Source: Copromyces sp. CBS 386.78 (taxonomy: Eukaryota > Ascomycota > Sordariomycetes > Sordariales > Sordariaceae). From it: a DNA stretch of 64,000 bases. This document shows, piece by piece, positions 11,167-23,318 of this stretch. The first letter of the stretch is position 1. The number at the start of each line of letters is the position of its first letter. The DNA is taken from NCBI GenBank assembly GCA_030685235.1, contig MU839145.1:1-64000 (forward strand). Direction: 5' to 3'. Position numbers and translations under genes: made by a program. The notes under the pieces were generated by a model. That model was not told the origin of the DNA. It saw only the letters and a program-made list of their open reading frames with translations, and did no database searches.

Positions 11167-13042
11167 GTTGTTTGCGGACCTAGGATGCAGTCTCCGACAG
11201 GTCTGGGATGGAGAATCCGAAAAAGAGCAAGTAGGAGAAAAGAGAGAGAAAACAAAGGAAGGGCGGGCGAGACGTGAACCCCAGAAGAGGGGTGTCGTGT
11301 GGTTGATGAATGCTTTTCGAAATCCTCCGGGGGCTCGTCGGATGCTGGATACTAAGGGGCGGCTGCCGCCCGATCCAAACCCTGGGTCGAAATATCGTTG
11401 GGTTGGTGGTACCTGGATGGCGATCGCAAGAGTGGTTGAATGTTAGGTTGCAGGGGCGCGAGCCCACTGTTGTCGAGGGGAAGCGAGGGGGACTGGGGGA
11501 GTTGTCGAGGGGGCGGGGGCCTGGGGAGATTCCGCGTTGGGGCGTGAATGCAGGCTGTGCCGCTGTTGCTGCTACCGTAGCGTGGAGCCTTTTAATACCC
11601 CGGCAAACTAGAGTAGAGGTAGCTTCGCGTGGTTCGTTTCACCACTGCCCGGAGTGGGATTGTGCAAAGTCCTGTTTGCTAATTGCGGCGCCTCGTGGAA
11701 ATGTGTTGAATATAACGAATACGCAGATGCCGTCCACTCTTAGGGAAGCAGTCAAGATGAATGGTGAAGTAGCGGACAACGTACTCGGGGGGTAAAGGCA
11801 GGCAGCGCACACGCTTTGAAGCAACGCACGATAGAGGTAGATGTGTGTGGTGTACTAGACAACGTCCAAGGTCGCACAGGACTTGATGTGCTCGTTGAAA
11901 GGAACGTGTTTGCACGTCGTGACCGAAAAGTGTTGCAACCTCAAGCAGGTGAAATAGCCGTTGCTCCCGAGTCTGTGAGAACTGAAGAATTGCTGCGTCA
12001 TCAGAAACAAAAGGAAGCAGCCGAAGCAGCAAGACGGCCCGGAGTTATGAACATTTTTAAAGCAGAAATGGAAGCTCAGATGGAACTGAACGTCTCATTT
12101 CAGCCGCTAAGCAACCGTCCGTTGTTGTCCGCTCCCCGTTGCTGGAACATGCGTCACGGAATCGGTCTAGGACACTTTTCTCTCCTTTGACACTTTGACA
12201 TGACATCCATATCAAATATTGCATTTTTGCTTCAAACGGGCCATACCGTCCCAAGATGACTGGGCAAAGTGCGACAAAGAGATGAGCTCCTGACTTGCAT
12301 TGATTGGCGACTGAGGCTTGTTTGCTTCGTGCCCACGTCCTTGTAAAGCGCTAACTAATATCTGGAGTGGGGACCTCATTGCACTTTGTTCTGTAGCCTA
12401 TGAACGCCCCTGAAGAGCAAAGGGAAGGAATCCTTGTGCGAGTGTCACGATCCACTCACCTCTTTCGGCATTCAGCCTTGACACCAGGTACGCGATACCT
12501 TACCTACTTCTATCCAACTACTGGTTATTAGGGACATCCCGCCTATCTCAGCACAATCATCACGACCAGCGAGTATCCTGAGAAAGCCGATTCTATTAGG
12601 TACGAGAAAACGATGCACACCTCCGCCGGGCAAATACACTGTACAGTTACATACACCGTCGGTCCTGTTCCTGCCCCATTGTACCTGCTCAAAACCCGAC
12701 GTCGAACACCGGAACTCGCTCCGCTGTGCCTTCACGAGAGCTTGACTTTATTGAGGACCAAGAAGGTTAAAAGGAGGACCGGGAGGATATTGTGTCCCCA
12801 TGTCTCGGCCCTTCTCCCGTCAACCCCTATACCTGCTCAACCCGACAATGATAACATTACCCTATCGCAATCTGTTCGTCTCGCTATGCTCTGCGAGTTC
12901 CAGTGCTCCATGGGGACCAGGGTGAATGGCTCAGACGAACAAATCAGATTTCCGCCCAACGAAGCCCGTTACTTTTGAAACATCAACGCTGACAACCAAT
13001 TACTGAACGATGCTGAAAGAAGAGAAAGGCAGAGAGAACGCG
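11167..13042. other. Intergenic, no gene recognised
   Basis: This holds the promoter and 5' UTR of the F-box gene (to the right of 11166) and the 3' UTR of glycogen synthase (left of 13043). Open frames of up to 161 codons occur on both strands, for example about 11816-12190 plus and 11679-12032 minus, but they overlap each other and show no domain or splice pattern. Confidence 0.55.
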
Positions 13043-15412
13043 CTACTTGCTGCCGTTGATTTGTAGACCTTGGATAGCACCATCAAGAGGGCTACCCGGC
13101 CCCGTGCGCTGCTTGAGGGTAAGCGGGAAAGGGTACTCTTCGGGGTCCTCTTCCTCACTAAAATCCGTCAAGTTAGTATCATGTTGTCAAAATAATGAGG
13201 GAACATCGTCACTTACGGCAGCTTCCACGCAACGTAATCCTCGGTACTCAAACCCTCGTGACTTTCCTGAAGACTAGCGAAATCGCCAGGGGTCATCATA
13301 CCAGTCCGGTCTCTAGGTGATCCCGGTACTGAGAAGGGACGAGAAATCTTCTGCTCGACACCTGGGATGAAGTCTTCCTCCTCGTCGCCATTGAAGGATG
13401 TGGGGTAGGCGCGGCGCAACGCAAGTTGGCGGGCCTTGACATACTCCATGCCCATGCGCTTCCAGTCCAAGAGATCACTCAAACGCTCGGTTCTGTTTCT
13501 CTGGTTGATACGCTGTCTGCGGCTCTTCTGGGCAAACTCAAACATGTACTGAGTAAGCTGGTTGACCGAGTCATCGACTCCCTTGGTGCGACGGTCCACG
13601 ATATAGATACCGTAGTCGCTCGAGTTCTCAATGAGCTCCTCCATGTAGCAGCCGAATCCAGAAAGATTGGTGGTGATGCTTGGTACACCCATAACCGTGC
13701 ATTCTGCCGGAGTGTAGCCCCAAGGCTCATAGTAAGAAGAGAAGACACCCAAATGGGTGCCGCGCACAAAGTCATCGTAGTCAAGAGGCAACACGGGGTT
13801 GGCCGAGCTCAAGAACTCGGGGTGGAAAACAATCTTGACGCGGTCCGAGGGGTGGTTGAAGAGTTGTACCCGGCGGATCTGGTTCAAAATCGGGTCCTCA
13901 TGGTCGTTGAGCATGTTGTGGGTAACGATGGGCGGGAGCCCGTGCCTCTTCATGGCGAAGAGACGACGACGAAGGAGAACACGGTCCTGGCTGGTGATCA
14001 GCTCCTTCTCATCAGGCAACGAGTCGCCCTCGTGCCACTTAAGAGAGCGCTCGAAGATGCGGCGGCCAATGCCACGCTCGATAACGTCGACGGTATCTCT
14101 CAGAGACTTGATGACAGCCTGCCCCTTCAATGCTTCAACAGTCAAGGAAGTGGTCTGGGCAGGCATGATAATGAAAGCAACAACCGTAGTCTTGCTTCCG
14201 GCGGTCTTCAGGCGGTGGTTAAGACGGGCAAGCGACTCAATGAACATGTCCACACCCTTATTCCTGAACTCGTAGCGACCGGCAGTGAAGAAGTAGAGGG
14301 TGTTTTCTGGCTCGAAATCGTAATGGCCATAGAAGTGACCGCGGACAAAGTCGTGGATCTTCTCCTTGGACTGCTGATGGAGGTTCTGGAACTCGTGCAT
14401 GGCCGAGAATTTGGTGACGTTGAGGCCGTTGGGGAGGACGCCATCGGGCTTGCGCTTGAGCAAATGCTCACTCTCGTAGGCGGTGATGTGAGAAACGGTG
14501 GTGAAGACATCGCAGGAATGGGCGGCAGCTCGCTCGATGCAGTATCTGTGATAGATACCGCGCTTTCCAGCCTCGGCGTCAACGTCGAACCACTGAAGAT
14601 TGTTGTAGAAGTCTACTGAGCCGGCGCACAAATAGCGACCGAGAAGAGTGGCGTGTGTGGTGAAGATAGTAGTAACGTCAATCTGTCTCCTCTTGGTCAA
14701 TGGCAGCGCGACACCGGCAAGCCATTCGTGAAAGTGCGCGATAACAGCCTTCTTCTTCTCATGGCACACGAACTGCAAAAACAAAATCTGTTAGCTTCGG
14801 GCGCCTCTCGGCTTTGCGACGCAAGTACTAACCTCGCCAAGGAACCATGCGACCAGGTAACCGAAGACAATAGCCTCGTTCGTCTCTTCGTCGTTGTCGG
14901 GAGATGGGATGGAAGCAACGTTCCAGAGGTCCGTCTTCCACTCGTTCAAGTAACCGTAGGCGGTCTTTGTATCGAAAAGCAAGACTCTGGGAGCTCCCTC
15001 AATGAGCCATCGTCCGTACAAAATGCCGATGCCACGATCTTTCATGGCCTGGATCGTCGCCTTGAGTTCGGGGTTGGTAGGCTCCAGTTCTTCAACCTCG
15101 ACGGCCGCCTATAATCAATACTGTCAACAACTATGTTCCATACCACGGGGTGTAAAAGGGTGCAAGAGCAGCGTACCGATTGGTGGTTTAGAGGACCGAT
15201 AAGAGTGTAACGGTCGCCATATTCAGCGGTTGTAACGGGCGCTTTCGACTTGATAACGGAGTAGATACCACCAACTATTGCAATTGTTAGACTGGAAGCT
15301 TCTTTCTGCTACAATTGGAAACTTTGCACATACCTCGATGGGCGACCTCAGTCGCAACCTCGAAGAGGAGGTGGTTCTTGACCTCGCGGGGTTCACGGTT
15401 GTCGTGGGCCAT
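13043..15412 (-). CDS. gsn: Glycogen synthase (GT3 family)
   Basis: Five exons: 15412..15334, 15274..15177, 15108..14833, 14772..13217 and 13157..13043, giving 707 aa. All introns are GT-AG and 59-68 nt. The enzyme transfers glucose from UDP-glucose onto glycogen in the cytosol. Visible family signatures are the N-terminal [34 protein letters not shown] and [15 protein letters not shown]. The catalytic-site block [19 protein letters not shown] follows, then the arginine cluster [20 protein letters not shown] that binds glucose-6-phosphate in yeast Gsy2. The C-terminal tail is Ser/Pro-rich and acidic, as in phospho-regulated fungal enzymes. The last exon adds [20 protein letters not shown] and ends NGSK. 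The length is close to that I recall for Neurospora GSN (about 706 aa). Exon 1 encodes only 26 full codons, so single-ORF views miss the true start. Confidence 0.95.
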
Positions 15413-16633
15413 TGTGGCTTAATGTGGGTGGGTAACGGGCGGGCTCGCTGATATCCGAGATGCTTCTGTCGTCCGAGCTTCGTGTTAGCGAACTAGGAAC
15501 TACCACAGAACACTGATTCTTCAGGTTCGTAGAGAGGAAGAGAGGACGAGTAGAGGTAACAAGAAAGAGGAATAAGCAGATGGCTGGGTTCTATTTGAAG
15601 GAGATCAGGCAGGGCAGGCCGTACTGTACAGGCCGACGAAGCCAGGACGAGACAACACGCTCTGGTGGGGTTCAGCTCTAGGAATGTCACCTGGAATGGG
15701 GTCTGGGTGGAAGCTCCAGGGGCGCAGCTGGGAATGCGGAGCATTTATATGCTCGGCCGGAAGCGGGGAATGGGACCTCACTGAAGGTACTGGAACCTGA
15801 ACCTGAAGCGAGTTTCCAACCTCCTCGTACGGCTTCGATTCCTAGATTCGCTTGGGAGTCTGAGCTGCGAATACCGGCCCGACGGCTCGATACAGGTGCT
15901 GCGGTGTCGCAGGGAGAGAGAAGTGAGTGCGTCTCACAACCTGGAACGTACCTCGAAGAGTTCCACCTCTAGGGCAGGGAAGCTCAATGGAACTGGGAAA
16001 ACAGCGCCTTCGGGCAGCAACAGAGAGGCAGATCTGGAACTGAATCTCACGATACTACACTCAACCCGAGGAGGAGAATTGGTTTCAAGTAACGCAAGGA
16101 CCTAGTGAACAAGGGAAGGCGGGTGTGAGGCGCGAGGAGGAGAAGTCTGCCGTAGACGAGATGGGTACGGCAGGAAGACAAAAAGGCAACGTTGACAACC
16201 TGAAGCTGGAACTGGATGATGACTGGAGTCTGGAAGCGGGAACCAGAGGGAAAGTAGACTGTGTCGGCGGTTGGATAGGATAATTGGGCAGTAACGCTAG
16301 ACGTCCGGGTAGAAGAGGGGAGAAATTTTGTTTATACTCTGGACTGGGGGGCGACACTGCTACACAGATAGCTACCTACTACGTACGAATCATGATATTG
16401 CAATCCCAATGGGATGCTATTCCAGGTTGCCGCCGTCAAAAGGTGACATCTCTCTGCTGGATTGTCCGATCTCGATGGCAACTCTGGAGGTCACAACTAT
16501 CTATCCAGTGTGTGCACGGTACTCGACACTAGGGAATCCCAACATGCGCTACCACTGTCAATCCACCCCAGTATTGAGCGTCAATGACAGGAGATTGCCC
16601 GTTCAGTTCTAGATAAGTCTTGGTACCGCATCC
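15413..16633. other. Upstream region of gsn, no gene
   Basis: This is the promoter and 5' UTR of the minus-strand glycogen synthase gene up to the MITE-like element. Only short overlapping open frames are present. Confidence 0.6.
15718..15749 (-). promoter_or_regulatory. Possible gsn promoter elements (STRE and TATA)
   Basis: On the minus strand a CCCCT stress-response-type pentamer occupies 15722-15718, about 305 nt upstream of the gsn start codon, and TATAAA occupies 15749-15744. The TATA lies inside a small palindrome (GAGCAT...ATGCTC, 15739-15754). A further CCCCT lies at 16320-16316. Neurospora gsn is known to be regulated by heat shock through STRE-type motifs, so these are plausible sites. 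Pentamers are common by chance, so individual function is unproven. Confidence 0.35.
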
Positions 16634-16928
16634 TCTCACTCAATTTGATTTTGCTCAAACAGGTTTGGCGGTCCCATATAACCATCTGACACCATCTGGC
16701 GGGTCCACACTACCCGATCTGGGTATACAAGCGAGGCGCCCTGCAGGTAAGCGAGGTTAAGCGAGGTGCCAAGCAGCTGCAAACCCCTTGCCAGCCGGTT
16801 GCCCCGTGACTTTCCAGCGCCCAGAGGTTACAGCGGTGTGCAGATCGCTTGCAGATCGCTTGCAGCTGGGCGGCCGCTTTACTATGTAAGGCCTGGTCTG
16901 GAAACGAGTAAAATCAAATTGAGTGAGA
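16634..16928. mobile_element. MITE-like element with 23-bp terminal inverted repeats
   Basis: The left end 16634-16656 (beginning TCTCACTCAATTTGATTTT) and the right end 16906-16928 are inverted repeats matching at 22 of 23 positions. They enclose 249 bp with no coding capacity. The interior is repeat-rich: AAGCGAGG occurs three times between about 16730 and 16770, GCAGATCGCTT is tandemly doubled at about 16842-16863, and GCAGCTGCAA/TTGCAGCTG form an internal inverted pair. No clear target-site duplication was found, so the exact ends and superfamily are open. It is about 1.2 kb upstream of gsn. Confidence 0.7.
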
Positions 16929-19900
16929 ATAACCGGTAGTTACCGTGATGGCATCCAATTTTTGCGAGTGCAGTGAGCACTAGCGCCGTCTTTAACGCAG
17001 GTCAACAGGCATGCGTCAAGCTTGATGACGAGGGAACCATTCAGATGCATGACGGTACCTCACCTCAACGCCTCAGCTGTGGCAGGTATTTCTGTGAAAT
17101 TTCTGTTTCTTCACTTCGACTTCAAAGACTTCCATGGACATTTCAGAGCCTCCATGTATCATGATCTGAACCATCAAACTCCGCTGTGCTTTGTTTTCCC
17201 CATGAGCTTTACCCCAAAGTCCCTGCTTCAGCCGTGATTCAAGGGAGACCCGAGATGCATCACTCCAGGTACTTATAATCTGGGGATGGTCCTCCAGATC
17301 TGTGCGTACTTATCCCCGCTCCGGCAAAGTCAAATCACCTTTTTGTCACTGGCCTTTCCTAATAGGACTTGTCCAATTACGATACCATGCATACCGGGTG
17401 TAACAACAAACGCCCATCGTTTCCTTGGCGACTGGTCTGGTCCTGATCATCGCATGTTGCTCTCTCGACTGACTGCATGCCTCTGTCACCCAACCAACAG
17501 CGACAATGTTTCCCATGCGGCCCCGATCTTATAATTAAGCTGACTCAAAGATGGTCATTGAGAAAAATCAGACAAGAAGCGAGAGATAGTACCTCTCTAG
17601 CGAGACCGGAAAAAAGAAAAGAAAAAAAAGAAGCCCAGTTGGGCTGTTGGGTCCGCGCTGGCCGGCATTGGTTCCAGAGCAGCATAGCTTCCCAGGTCCC
17701 CTCCGAAGTCCCTTCATTCCTTGTAACCAACCTATCGGCGCGGGGATTCTACCTATGCACTTCACCCCTCATGTTCTGCAACGGGACTCCATTCACTTAA
17801 ACCCATATCAGCCACGAATCTCCCACCTGCGCCGATTGGCAAATATCCATACGGTTACATTTCTACCCAATTCTTTGATGGTTTTTATCTCTAATTTTCT
17901 CACTTCATATCCCTTCCTGCTATCTTGTACCGTCCAAACCGTCAGATATAGCGATCACAAAAGCACATGTCGAGTATGTCGCCGTTGCAGCTGGCTTGGC
18001 TTAGAATACTGGCGGGCGAGGACAACGAGGCAGTCCCAGCCATCCAACGATCCCCGCTCTTTTGCGTCATTCCCATGCAACGGGAGTCCACAATGGCGCG
18101 CACTGTGAGGGGCTGTCCACATTTGGAGAAGAGCTCCCCTCCTTGTCCCTCCTTATTGCCTCAGGTTAGTCAGCATGACGACACGCCGTTGGCGGGGTAT
18201 TATCTTCTTGGGACGACTTGTCCTAGGAGATGATGGACACCTTGAACATCATCGACGAGGTTGGAGATATACTAAGAGAACAAGAGCAGGTCTAGACTTC
18301 ACAGGATGCAATCCACCTGGCTCTTACCCCGGATATTGAGCTGCGATCGTTTGTTCAAATCGTCAAACCCGGGAGCAACCAGCAACAATGGGCATTTACA
18401 TCTACCTCCGCGATCTGGACCTCACGCCCAATAACAACGGACGGACTGCATCCCTAATAGATACGATATTGCATATAGTGTTCCGTCAACGCGGTAAGCC
18501 TCAACGGGTCTTTTTCGCCTCTGATACTACTCCAACAGAACCCTCTCTTTAGTTGTACCTTCGTCATCCCAGATCACGGAGCCCATGTTAGCGCCATTGT
18601 TTTTGAGAACAACCTTCACTTTTCAACCAAGTGGCCGGGCTTATTGAAATCTCCAATAATTTCAATACAAAGAAGACCATTCAGATACAATGGTTTCTTG
18701 CCCCCTGCATCCCATTACAGTGACATTGAGGATGGCATCATGTTCCCGAGAGACGGGCTACCTACTATCTTAGTTAGGTAGAAACGCAGCATGTACCTAC
18801 ATTGACACGCGAGAACGGCGGTGTCAACGGGAGGGTTATGTGTGCGCACAAGGCACAGTCAGGTTTCATGCATTGACAATTCCAACCTCACCTCACCCCC
18901 GTTGATGCCTCATTCGCATGCAAGACACATTCAGAGTGGTCTTTTCAACCATTCACATCAAAACCTCTTTCCGCGTACATAGGTACCCGATGTGGACCAC
19001 TCAGTCAACACATCGCCGTGTCGTGTTCGCCGCATCTTCGGGAAACGCAGATGAGATGACAATTGGGATCTATGTGGTAGTAAGGTGAAAAAGAGAAAAC
19101 TCGTTACATTGTGCTACGTACCTCTATGCAGTAGTTGCGGTTTCGGCTGATGGCTGATACCTACAGAGGCCAAGAAGCTCCCGTCGTGTGGTTGCAATGG
19201 AAAATGCTGGAAGTTTTCGAACTTTCACCAGCTACGGAGGTACATATGGGCGAAACTGAACTCACCAACATCGTCACTCGAGGGACAATGTTGAATTTGG
19301 AATTTGTTTCATTCTACTGATGGAAAACTGAAGCAATATCATTGTAATTATGTGTAACTGGGCTTTATCAAGAAATCCGACTACATATAGAGTCAATGCT
19401 CGTTGATGTACGGTGGCTAGTCTCGTTAACGTGCTTACACTCGTCTGAATACTATCATAGACAGAGAGATGATAGGCTGATGTTCAATAAGATGACTTGC
19501 ATTATCACCACCATTATCTCTCATTTTCAAAGTGATTCATTCTAATATCCAAGTAAAAAGATATGGAACAATTATGTTGAATGAGTAACAACATTTATTA
19601 TATTTTTAAAATGGGGATCTGATAAAGTTACACTACAATGAAATCTGGCAGGATACTCAAGACGCCATTCATCATCTTGAACGACATTGACAAAAAATGC
19701 CACAACATCAGACAGCTGAGCGATATTCACCCACGCGCTAATAACATGTCTATAAGCCGCGGCTTTAAGTGTGAGGATCTTGTTGTTCCCGTACATTTTA
19801 TGTACAATCTCACAAGTAGAAGCTCTGATAGATTACCCACTCTCTAATCATGCCCAAACTGAATCACAAACATCCTAACATGAAGCCTCGCCTTATATCT

Positions 19901-22900
19901 TCTTGTGCTACACTCTGTTACCAATCTCGACCTTGCAAACGATGTAAACATCAGAGCTACGAGGCAAAGATGACCAAGGAAAAACTACAACAGGAAAAGC
20001 AGAGCGAAGCAAGGCCTGGCAGCTAAGAATTATGTGGAAACCATCGTGAAGATGATGGCACATCAGCAGTGGTATTAAAATCGTCCGAACATAGCCAACA
20101 CCCGCAGACAACTACCAATCTCTGAACCGCGCTCAGCAGCACGGCACTCGATTTCCAACGCATCAAAACGGTCAAGGTATACTCCAAAATGACTAGTATT
20201 CTAGAAAAATTTGGTAGTGTGGAATTTCCCGGTTCCCGTTGCTTGCTTGATATACAATGTGGTCAGAGTCCCTTGCGCTGAGATAACAGTAGGCCTGCTT
20301 CTCACACCACCTGCCAGGTCGTCATCATCGGTATTGGCACAGCGCGTAGAATTATGGGCTGACGCTCCAAGAGGCCCGGATAAAAGTAACATAGACAGCA
20401 AGAATGAAGAAGAAAGAAGAGAAAGAGGAAACTAGGCAACATCGGATGGAAGAGAAGAGGTTCTTATATGCGATGGCCGGAGTCCGATGGGATGAAAGAC
20501 CAGCATCCCAGATAGTGCTTGGCAGATGCCATCACAAGTATGATATGTCTGAGGCTGAGGGTTTCTGAAGACTGAAGCCTTCCAATCCAATATCGTCGCA
20601 CGAATTTTCTTTCATTATTTAAGCGTATGAAAAGTGGTTGCCAAGATACAAGTTTCAGCTGCACAGAGGTTCGGCTGGTTGATGTTGCGAAGAAGAGGGT
20701 TCGGCGGTGCTTCAAATGTCATGTCCAGTGCACCTAGTTGTGCCGTGGGCGGTACCTCGAATGATAAAGCACGGACCACCATAGTTGTTTCGGCCAGATT
20801 GATATCCAGAATTCTGTCGCGGCGAGCGTGGTCACGGGATTGGCTGCCCTGGGCAAGCTTCCGCCCAATCTCGGTGGGTTGGTTCACTTTGGCTCAGCCT
20901 CCCTCTGTCTGTCACCAACTTCGCCCTACCTGGACCTAAAGCAGCCAACCTGATTTGATCATCGCATCACTCAGCGCCCGTCGCTCCTCTAATTTCCACG
21001 ACATACTCTACCATCACTGCTTGACGGAGCGATTTCAGAGCGGGCCTACAGCTTCATTTTATACCGAGTCGTTCCCACGATGTGACGACAATGCGAGACG
21101 GGTCGCCATTTGCGGGGCTTTCGAACCCAGCGGTCAGCACCTGGGCACAGCATCAGAGACGCTCCAGAAGCTGAACCAATGCCCCCCGCGTTGGCTACAA
21201 AGCTGTCACCACAGGCGCTCGAAGCTTACCTACCTTAAGAGACAGACATGCCATCGGTCTTCCATCGCGGAAACTTCGTGGGGGGTAACTGAAAGAAAAC
21301 ATGAGGATCACCATTGGAGGTTGCACGCATCTCGTCGCCGCCGTCTCCTATCCGTTGATCGTTGCCAGCACCGCCTACTTCCCGAGTCACGGTTCCGGCC
21401 AAGGCAATACCCAAGCTCCGATGCCACCTGCCAGCAGGACAGGACCGGTGACCACGGATGATGGATGGACAACATGATGCTTCTAACAGTATCCACATCC
21501 TATGGGGCAGGCCACTAGGACCCAAGAATCACGGCGAAAAGAGCAAGAAGTGTTCACAGCATCGTCGTTTCAGCAACTCCGTTATTCTCGGCCGATGCCG
21601 TGCTCCGAAGCTTGGATATGATGTCCTCCAGGGGGATGCGCTCGTCCACCAGGCCACCTAGCACCGGCCACTCTTGAAGGACCGGCCCCCCCTTGACTGC
21701 TGCGCTTACCTGAGGATGTAGTGGGAAGACAGCAGGTTTGCCTACTGTATCCGCCAACATGCTGCTTCTTCAGGCATCTAACGATAACTGATGTGCTGCG
21801 ATAAACTACCAAGGAATTGCGAAAGGGCAATGGCGGGATCTTAAAGATGGTGTATGTCTGCAACAGGCATGATGTCCAGCACGCAAGAGACAGACCCCCT
21901 GGTAGCTTGGTGTTATGGCTCGCATATACCCCAACTGGAGTTTTGAAGTCATGAAGGGGACGGCTACGTGCGAAAAGAGGTACTGACAATCAGAAAAAAA
22001 CATGCACATCGACAACATCATCTCGGGAGCTAACGCTCAAGGCCTCGAACCGTATGGTGGAGACCCTGTACTTGGTTGCTAGGTCTGGGCATCTATGGGC
22101 AGCTTATAAGATGCACTCGTAAAGCGTGTCTTACCGTATATAGAGAGGATGTCCTGGTGATATAGAGTCCTGCATAGTCAGAGCATGCCTCTGTTCTAAG
22201 ACGCAGATATGGACTGGGAGGTACTGGTATGGGTTGGGAGCGGCAACCAGCGGGTATGACGCCCACCGCTGTACCTTGACTTACAAAGGGTAGCGCGTTC
22301 GATTCCGATTAAGGATGTCGGTTTCGTGGCTCGTCTACCCGGGGGTATATCCGGAGGTGCGCAAGCAAGTGCAGTGTCGCGTCAAGCTCCGGCACATGGG
22401 CGTTTGACCATAGATGAACGTTCTACCGGGTGATGACCCCAACGCATGCGTTCTCATTCATCGCGTTGAGAGGGGCCAGCAGATTGCAACATTAGGTATT
22501 CATCATCGCCTGGCGTCGGTGCAGCACCTCAGCTCCGGTCGCACTATCTGAACCAACGGGACGTACTCGGCCTCTTTCCGCACCGTCGCCGTCTCTCACG
22601 GTATTCAGCCTCGCCGTCACATCAGCCTTTTCTCGTCATTCTAAGGGTTATACGGGTTATTTTGAGTAAGGCTGTCATCGCCAGAGCAGGAGGATCTGAT
22701 CTTTCGTTATCCATTGCTAAGAGCGTTTCACAGCCACTAACTGCACAGGAACAGTCTGGTCTTATCCCCACCACATCGCTTCTCCTTCTTCCACCCTCTG
22801 AGAACATACATTTCTGCCTTGTCTTTCACACTTTGCAGCCATCCATACAAGGTACAGGCGCAGAGTTACAACACCGAGCGGATCATTCAACACATCAAGG

Positions 22901-23318
22901 AACGAGGGTTGGCGTTGAAAGTCTTGGTCTTGAACTTATACGGAGACGCGTTGGTGCAGTCGACGAAGCGTTGACATTGCCCGGTCCGCTGAGGTTATCA
23001 AATCCATCCGAGGGAAAGTAGTAGCCTCACACCGAACAGGGTGAGCAACTGCCCTTACTGTGTGTGGAAAGACGCCCGAAATATTGAGATCAAAACAAGA
23101 CCGGGAGGTGGAAGGCAATTCGCAACGGAACTTAACGTCGTTAGAGGCATCTCTGCGCCTCTCAAAGGTATTTCGCGTTCGACAGTGCCTTGGAGCAGGC
23201 TGCAGGCCTGAGAAGGACGCTGTGCACGCGTTTTTAGCGGGTCGGGCAATCCCTGTTCGGTCGGCCAAGATACCGCCCTAGCCACTAAAAGTCAGATATC
23301 GACGAATCTGGTGTCGCC
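16929..23318. other. Long gene-poor interval
   Basis: About 6.4 kb holds no gene I can recognise. Open frames are under 170 codons and overlap on both strands. Short coding-like islands are at 18230-18457 (75 codons interrupted by one in-frame TAG), 18388-18552 (54 codons) and 21301-21477 (58 codons with a hydrophobic N-terminus). Composition is ordinary, so this is not a RIP block. It could hold an unrecognised spliced gene, non-coding transcripts or relics. The right end would be the promoter of the Ctk1-like kinase. Confidence 0.5.

Noticed and set aside
11816..12190. 124-codon plus-strand frame
   Set aside because: No family motif and it overlaps an equally long minus frame; likely chance.
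12525..12590. Stretch resembling dispersed 5S rRNA (ACTGG...GGGA.CCCGCC...CGACCAGCGA)
   Set aside because: Short blocks match in order, but the spacing is about 30 nt too short and the 5' and 3' ends do not match; judged coincidental.
13426..14619. 397-codon plus-strand frame
   Set aside because: Antisense shadow of the glycogen synthase main exon, whose minus-strand protein is unambiguous.
20201..20401. Minus-strand frame with a hydrophobic start (MLLLSGPLGASAHNSTRC)
   Set aside because: Only about 62 codons from an ATG, no homology recognised and overlapping frames on the other strand; too weak to list as a gene.
22255..22330. tRNA-like GTTCGATTCC motif
   Set aside because: The flanking bases do not form a T stem and no matching acceptor stem lies 60-75 nt upstream.
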